A stretch of DNA of 37,388 bases from Pseudomonadota bacterium (GTDB lineage: Bacteria; Desulfobacterota; Desulfobacteria; Desulfobacterales; RPRI01): positions 1-37,388 of the forward strand of contig JAHITX010000037.1 in NCBI GenBank assembly GCA_018817425.1, in the 5' to 3' direction. Position numbers and translations under genes: made by a program. Below, in pieces: positions 33,273-37,388 of this stretch (its first letter is position 1; each line of letters starts with the position of its first letter). The notes under the pieces are model-generated. The model was not told where the DNA came from, made no database searches, and worked only from the letters and a program-made list of their open reading frames with translations.

Positions 33273-34349
33273 ATGAAGAAAGTTTTACTGGTATCAAACA
33301 AAGTATTTCATTACAGGGTCTCAAATTATAATTATTTTGCAAAACGTTTTAAGGATTATGAATGGGAGTTTATAGTACGCTCGAATGAACTTGAAAAACA
33401 AAATCCTTTCCCTTTGGAATTTGATTTCAAAGAAATGCCTTTCAGTTTTTTCAACTATAAGCGCGAAATTGAGCAAATCCGCCCTGATGTGGTTATATTT
33501 TTTCTACATCTCAAAGACATTATCATATGGCCGCTTATACACTGGCTAAAACTCAAAAGAATACCTGTTGTTTACTGGAATAAGGGTATCAACCTGGAAG
33601 TACATAACCCTGGTCTTCGCAATCTCTTTTTCTACTACATTCATACTTTAAGCGATGCCCTTATACTATATTCAAAAAATGAGGTAAAAGATATCTGGAC
33701 CAAAAATCAGCATAAGGTATTTATTGCCAATAACACAATAAACTTTGAGTCTTTTCCTGAAATTTTACAGACAAAGGAAGAAATTAAGCAAGAATTTGGT
33801 ATCCCTTTTAACAAAGTAGTGCTTTTTGTTGGTCGCATGCGCTCTGTCAAAAAAGTGGAACATCTGATACAGGTATTTAATTCTCTTGATGAGCCAGGAT
33901 TAGGTTGTGTTATTGTTGGTAATTCTATGGCATACAATATCCATGACCTGATTAAGCGTGATAATATACTTTACCTTGGAGAAATTCATGATCCGAATAA
34001 TCTTCAAATAAGCAAGTTATTCAAGGCATCAGACATATTTTGTATCCCTGGAGATGTGGGACTTGGCTTAAACCAGGCTTTTTATTGGGGTTTGCCTGTT
34101 GTAACTGAGGATGGTCTTCAACCCCCAGAGATACACTATCTGACAAATGGCCAAAATGGTTTCATTGTACCGGAAAATGATATAGAAAAATTGAAGGCCA
34201 AAATCATATTATTGCTCTGTAATGACGAATTACGTGATCAATTTTCGCAAAAGGCGAGAAATGTAATCATAAATGCAGCATCTATTGAAACCATGTTTAA
34301 GGGATTCTTAAATTGTGTTTTGGCATTGAGTTCGCCGGATCGCCATTAA
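33273..34349 (+). CDS. Glycosyltransferase, GT4 family
   Basis: A 358-residue glycosyltransferase starting 3 nt after the preceding gene, so it is translationally linked to it. N-terminal [21 protein letters not shown] resembles GT4 enzymes that begin with an H-Y-R-x-x-x-Y motif. The donor domain has [55 protein letters not shown] and [12 protein letters not shown]. Its donor and acceptor are unknown. It is the last biosynthetic gene of the locus. Confidence 0.9.
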   Translation: MKKVLLVSNKVFHYRVSNYNYFAKRFKDYEWEFIVRSNELEKQNPFPLEFDFKEMPFSFFNYKREIEQIRPDVVIFFLHLKDIIIWPLIHWLKLKRIPVVYWNKGINLEVHNPGLRNLFFYYIHTLSDALILYSKNEVKDIWTKNQHKVFIANNTINFESFPEILQTKEEIKQEFGIPFNKVVLFVGRMRSVKKVEHLIQVFNSLDEPGLGCVIVGNSMAYNIHDLIKRDNILYLGEIHDPNNLQISKLFKASDIFCIPGDVGLGLNQAFYWGLPVVTEDGLQPPEIHYLTNGQNGFIVPENDIEKLKAKIILLLCNDELRDQFSQKARNVIINAASIETMFKGFLNCVLALSSPDRH

Positions 34350-34462
34350 AAAAAGACCATTATGATAACGTGACAATATTCGATGCATTGCTTGATTTCA
34401 AAATAACTTTGATGTGGTATTCTTTTTTACTTAACCATTACAGCAATTGGAGGAAACATCTT

Positions 34463-37117
34463 ATGACTTTTTATAAATATTACTTATGGATGTTCTTGCG
34501 GATTGTAGCAAAAATGAAAGTAAATTTGTTCTCTTTTATATTTGCAATAATTTTTAGTTTACCTTTATTGATAGAAAGTGGATTTGCGGCTACTTTTGCA
34601 GCTAATACTTGCTCTCAATCTGATGTTTCAGCCACTATTTCAGCTGCCTCTGACGGCGATACGGTTTCAGTACCTTCTGGAACTTGTACTTGGGGGACAA
34701 GTAGTACATATGTTCTTGTCAATAAAGCTATCACTCTACAAGGTGCAGGACGAGGAATTACGATAATTAATCTTGCTGATAGCGGATCAACATATGCTAA
34801 TGCAGTCATAAGGATAACTGCTGCTGCTACCGTCAAGAGTATGACAATAAACGGTTCCGACGCTGCTTTTGTTAGTGCTTTTTCTGCTGGGACAGTTGAT
34901 GGATGGAGAATCACAGACATTGATTTCAACGGCGGGACACATGAAGCTTATTTTGTTTATGCCGGATCGTATGGCCTAATTGACAATAATAATATAACTG
35001 GCGCATCCGGTTCTTCCGAACTTATATTTGCAAGGGGGCCGACTGATTCATGGCAAACAGCTAATTCTATCGGTGAGGCAGATAATCTTTTTATTGAAAA
35101 TAATATATTTAATGGAATTGGTTATGTGTGCGATATTAATTCTAATGGAAGAGCAGTCGTCCGATACAATACCATAAATGGGATAAGCAAGATTGATGGG
35201 CATGGTAAAGCAAGCAACTCACCACCCCATGGTGTTAGGCATTTGGAAATATATAACAACACATGGACAAATACCACTAATTATTGGGCTGCTATGGAAA
35301 TACGTGGCGGTGGGGGTAGAATATTTGATAATGCCATACAGTCATCTGCATCTATATGGCTTTTATTGGAAGAATTTGGGTGTTTAAATAAATGGCCTAA
35401 CTTTGATAGCGAATATCAATGCCTAAGTGATTACCCAATAGATGATCAGATTGGTGTTGGGATTGACCCTAAGTCAGCTGCTAGTGAACCTTTATATATA
35501 TGGGGGAACACTAAAAATGGATCTCCTATTTCATTTATTTATCCAGCAATTCCAGCAGGTGCAATAACAGATTGTGGCGAAGGTTCTTGGACTATGGAAG
35601 ATATAATACAAGAAGGACGTGATTATTTTGAATCAGAAACAAAACCCGCTGCAATGAGTGGATATACACCATATACTTATCCCCATCCCCTTGTTTGTGC
35701 CTCTTCACCTTATCCCGAAACCGCCCTCTGCCCTCAACCTGTGGTTACGGTATCACCAACAACAAAAGATTTTGGAAGCATCACTATCGGCTTTGAAACC
35801 GATACACAAACATTCACGGTTTCAAATGGCGCTGGCGGTGGATATCTTAAAGTAAAAGCAGTTGCCCTGGCAAATGAAGATGGCGATTATGACCAATTTG
35901 CATTGTCAGTCGGAGAAGACACCTGTTCGGGGAATATAATGGCTCCGGACCAAAGTTGTAGTTTCAAGGCATATTTTCGCCCGTCAACAGAAGGCGCAAA
36001 ATCTGCAGATATTGTTTTGAGTTATACAGACGATTCTCCAATAAAAACCATACCTGTAAGCGGAACAGGAACTGCCATACCAATCCCTTATATGTCAATT
36101 TCACCTACTTCGATATCTTTTCAGGATGTAAATACATACGCAACATCTGCGGCTCAGCCAGTTACCATTCAAAACATCGGAAATGAGGTACTCAACATAA
36201 GTACTATTGATCTTTCAGGTGGAAATGATAACCTGTTTAATATAGTAAATGACGAATGCAGCACAGTGCAGGATATACCAAAGTTTAGTACTTGTACATT
36301 CGGTGTAACATTTGCGCCAACAACAGGAGGAGAAAAGGAAACAACTCTTACTATCACATCTGATGCAGGCAACTCTCCCTATGAGATACCTTTATCCGGC
36401 AACGGCACCTCAACCACAAATGTAACCTCAACCAATTCAACTGTTTCAGAATATATAGTCTCCGATTCAGCATCAGGCTCCCCTTCGGATTATACAACCC
36501 AATCGGTTGTAAGTTATACGTTAACAGGTGTAAGCAGCAGTGCCAATGTCAGTATTACCTATCCTTCTTTACCGGCAAGCCCTGTATTCTATAAAGTTGT
36601 GAGCGGTGTATGGAAGCAAATATATCCCACAAATGCTACCTCCGGAATTACAGGCGTTACATTAAGCGGCTTAACTCTTAGCTATACCATTTGGGACAAC
36701 AAAGATTGTGATAGTGATGGAACGTCGGGCACCATCACCGACCCGGTAGCCGTTGGCACTGTGGCAACGGCAACAACAAAAAGCGTTGCTACTGATGGTG
36801 GCGGCGGTGGAGGGGGCGGGGGATGCTTTATAGCAACAGCCGCATATGGATCAAGTCTTGATAAACATATAGTTCTCCTGAAAAGCTTTAGAGATAATTA
36901 TTTGTTAACTAATTTTGTGGGCGAAGCATTTTTAAACTTATATTATAAATATTCACCCCCTGCCGCAAATTTCATCCGCAAACATGACACCGCAAGAACC
37001 GCAACACGAATTGCCCTTACCCCAATTGTCTATAGCGTTCAATATCCCTATCTTCTGCTTCTGCTTTTAATACTTCCAGCGCTCATTCTTTTAAAAAGAA
37101 GAAAGACTATAAATTAG
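34463..37117 (+). CDS. Secreted beta-helix protein with choice-of-anchor and CFI-box C-terminal domains
   Basis: An 884-residue secreted protein. ATG 34463 follows GGAGGA by 8 nt. A signal peptide with hydrophobic core ([20 protein letters not shown]) ends near residue 42. A right-handed parallel beta-helix (about 45-420) contains coils such as [15 protein letters not shown] and [12 protein letters not shown]. Two choice-of-anchor D/ASH-like domains follow ([14 protein letters not shown] and [14 protein letters not shown]), then a choice-of-anchor U-like domain ([13 protein letters not shown] to [14 protein letters not shown]). An eight-Gly linker leads to [15 protein letters not shown], the CFI-box, ending in a membrane helix and LLKRRKTIN. 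The C-terminus suggests sorting to the cell surface. Beta-helix folds include uronate epimerases and lyases, so it may act on the polymer. Confidence 0.85.
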   Translation: MTFYKYYLWMFLRIVAKMKVNLFSFIFAIIFSLPLLIESGFAATFAANTCSQSDVSATISAASDGDTVSVPSGTCTWGTSSTYVLVNKAITLQGAGRGITIINLADSGSTYANAVIRITAAATVKSMTINGSDAAFVSAFSAGTVDGWRITDIDFNGGTHEAYFVYAGSYGLIDNNNITGASGSSELIFARGPTDSWQTANSIGEADNLFIENNIFNGIGYVCDINSNGRAVVRYNTINGISKIDGHGKASNSPPHGVRHLEIYNNTWTNTTNYWAAMEIRGGGGRIFDNAIQSSASIWLLLEEFGCLNKWPNFDSEYQCLSDYPIDDQIGVGIDPKSAASEPLYIWGNTKNGSPISFIYPAIPAGAITDCGEGSWTMEDIIQEGRDYFESETKPAAMSGYTPYTYPHPLVCASSPYPETALCPQPVVTVSPTTKDFGSITIGFETDTQTFTVSNGAGGGYLKVKAVALANEDGDYDQFALSVGEDTCSGNIMAPDQSCSFKAYFRPSTEGAKSADIVLSYTDDSPIKTIPVSGTGTAIPIPYMSISPTSISFQDVNTYATSAAQPVTIQNIGNEVLNISTIDLSGGNDNLFNIVNDECSTVQDIPKFSTCTFGVTFAPTTGGEKETTLTITSDAGNSPYEIPLSGNGTSTTNVTSTNSTVSEYIVSDSASGSPSDYTTQSVVSYTLTGVSSSANVSITYPSLPASPVFYKVVSGVWKQIYPTNATSGITGVTLSGLTLSYTIWDNKDCDSDGTSGTITDPVAVGTVATATTKSVATDGGGGGGGGGCFIATAAYGSSLDKHIVLLKSFRDNYLLTNFVGEAFLNLYYKYSPPAANFIRKHDTARTATRIALTPIVYSVQYPYLLLLLLILPALILLKRRKTIN

Positions 37118-37143
37118 ACAGGATTAACAGGATGTACAGGATT
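37118..37143 (+). repeat. Short tandem-like ACAGGAT repeat
   Basis: ACAGGAT occurs three times within 26 nt (ACAGGATTA, ACAGGATGT, ACAGGATTT), directly after the stop codon of the beta-helix gene. It resembles short dispersed repeats seen in several environmental bacteria. It marks the start of the repeat-rich right flank. Confidence 0.6.
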
Positions 37144-37190
37144 TTGCCTACGGCAAGTGGGTCAAGAGAAAGCACAAAACTCATGAATCA

Positions 37191-37334
37191 TTAGCCGCCG
37201 ACAGACGCAGAAAGGAATTTGATTAACGTTTAAATAAAACATACCTGCGATAGCAGCATGTCAGCATTTTAAGAATTTTTCCTCTCAAAAAATTCTTAAA
37301 AAAACTCTGTGACTCTGAGAACTCTGTGAGAGAT
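37191..37334 (+). repeat. Structured repeat, subtype A (copy 3), right edge
   Basis: About 144 bp beginning TTAGCCGCCGACAGACGC, with CTGCGATAGCAG, ATGTCAG, hairpin TTAAGAATTTTT-CCTCTC-AAAAAATTCTTAA and a tail ending TGAGAGATT. It is in the same orientation as the left-flank copies and is closest to 863-1005. It is the only member of the family found to the right of position 4355, and it lies just outside the polysaccharide locus. Confidence 0.85.
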
Positions 37335-37388
37335 TTAAAATATACAAGGCACAAGTTTATACACTTTATGCTTATCAATTTACTGTAA

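Overview
The window is AT-rich DNA from a bacterial chromosome. It most resembles a Desulfobacterota (deltaproteobacterial, Desulfobacterales-like) genome. That placement is an inference from the secreted protein at the right end (choice-of-anchor domains plus a CFI-box C-terminus), the mix of ISKra4 and IS1182 elements, and the toxin-antitoxin and repeat-rich left flank. No rRNA, tRNA or other taxonomic marker gene was seen.

Region 1 (1-4362) is an accessory island of small stress/toxin-antitoxin genes: vapB with a broken vapC, mntA-hepT, a GxxExxY protein, a possible antitoxin followed by a PIN-toxin remnant, and hicB-hicA. They are embedded in a dense family of dispersed structured repeats. 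The family shares a 3' module: a CTGC/GCAG mini-hairpin, then TGTCAG, then a variable-sequence hairpin with the invariant loop CCTCTC(A), then a CTCTGTG-rich tail ending in TGAGAGA. Eleven full modules and two partial ones are present. One copy ends vapC, one supplies the end of hepT, and two lie directly before start codons. The same family reappears at the right edge (37191-37334), so the repeats bracket the polysaccharide locus. None was found inside it.

Region 2 (4363-37117) is a large exopolysaccharide/capsule/O-antigen-type locus, almost all on the + strand. It encodes sugar-nucleotide synthesis (ManC, an AlgC-like phosphomannomutase, AlgD-like GDP-mannose dehydrogenase, WecB), an AsnB-type amidotransferase, and an alpha/alpha-toroid protein of unknown role. 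It also encodes five GT4 glycosyltransferases, two hexapeptide acyltransferases, a pyruvyltransferase-family protein, an F420-hydrogenase-beta-like ferredoxin protein, two NodB-like deacetylases, a Wzx-type flippase and a Wzy/WaaL-type polymerase/ligase. The last gene is a secreted beta-helix protein with a C-terminal anchoring region. Together these suggest a Wzx/Wzy-type polymer with mannuronic acid, possibly amidated, and with acetyl/pyruvyl/deacetyl decoration. No initiating phosphoglycosyltransferase, Wzz/Wzc or outer-membrane exporter is in the window.

The locus is being eroded by mobile DNA. A complete 1526-bp ISKra4-family element with a 9-bp target duplication splits the phosphomannomutase gene. 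A 288-bp element bounded by two REP-like palindromes splits a methyltransferase gene. An IS1182-family element (minus strand) sits between the GT4/pyruvyltransferase block and the F420-beta-like gene.
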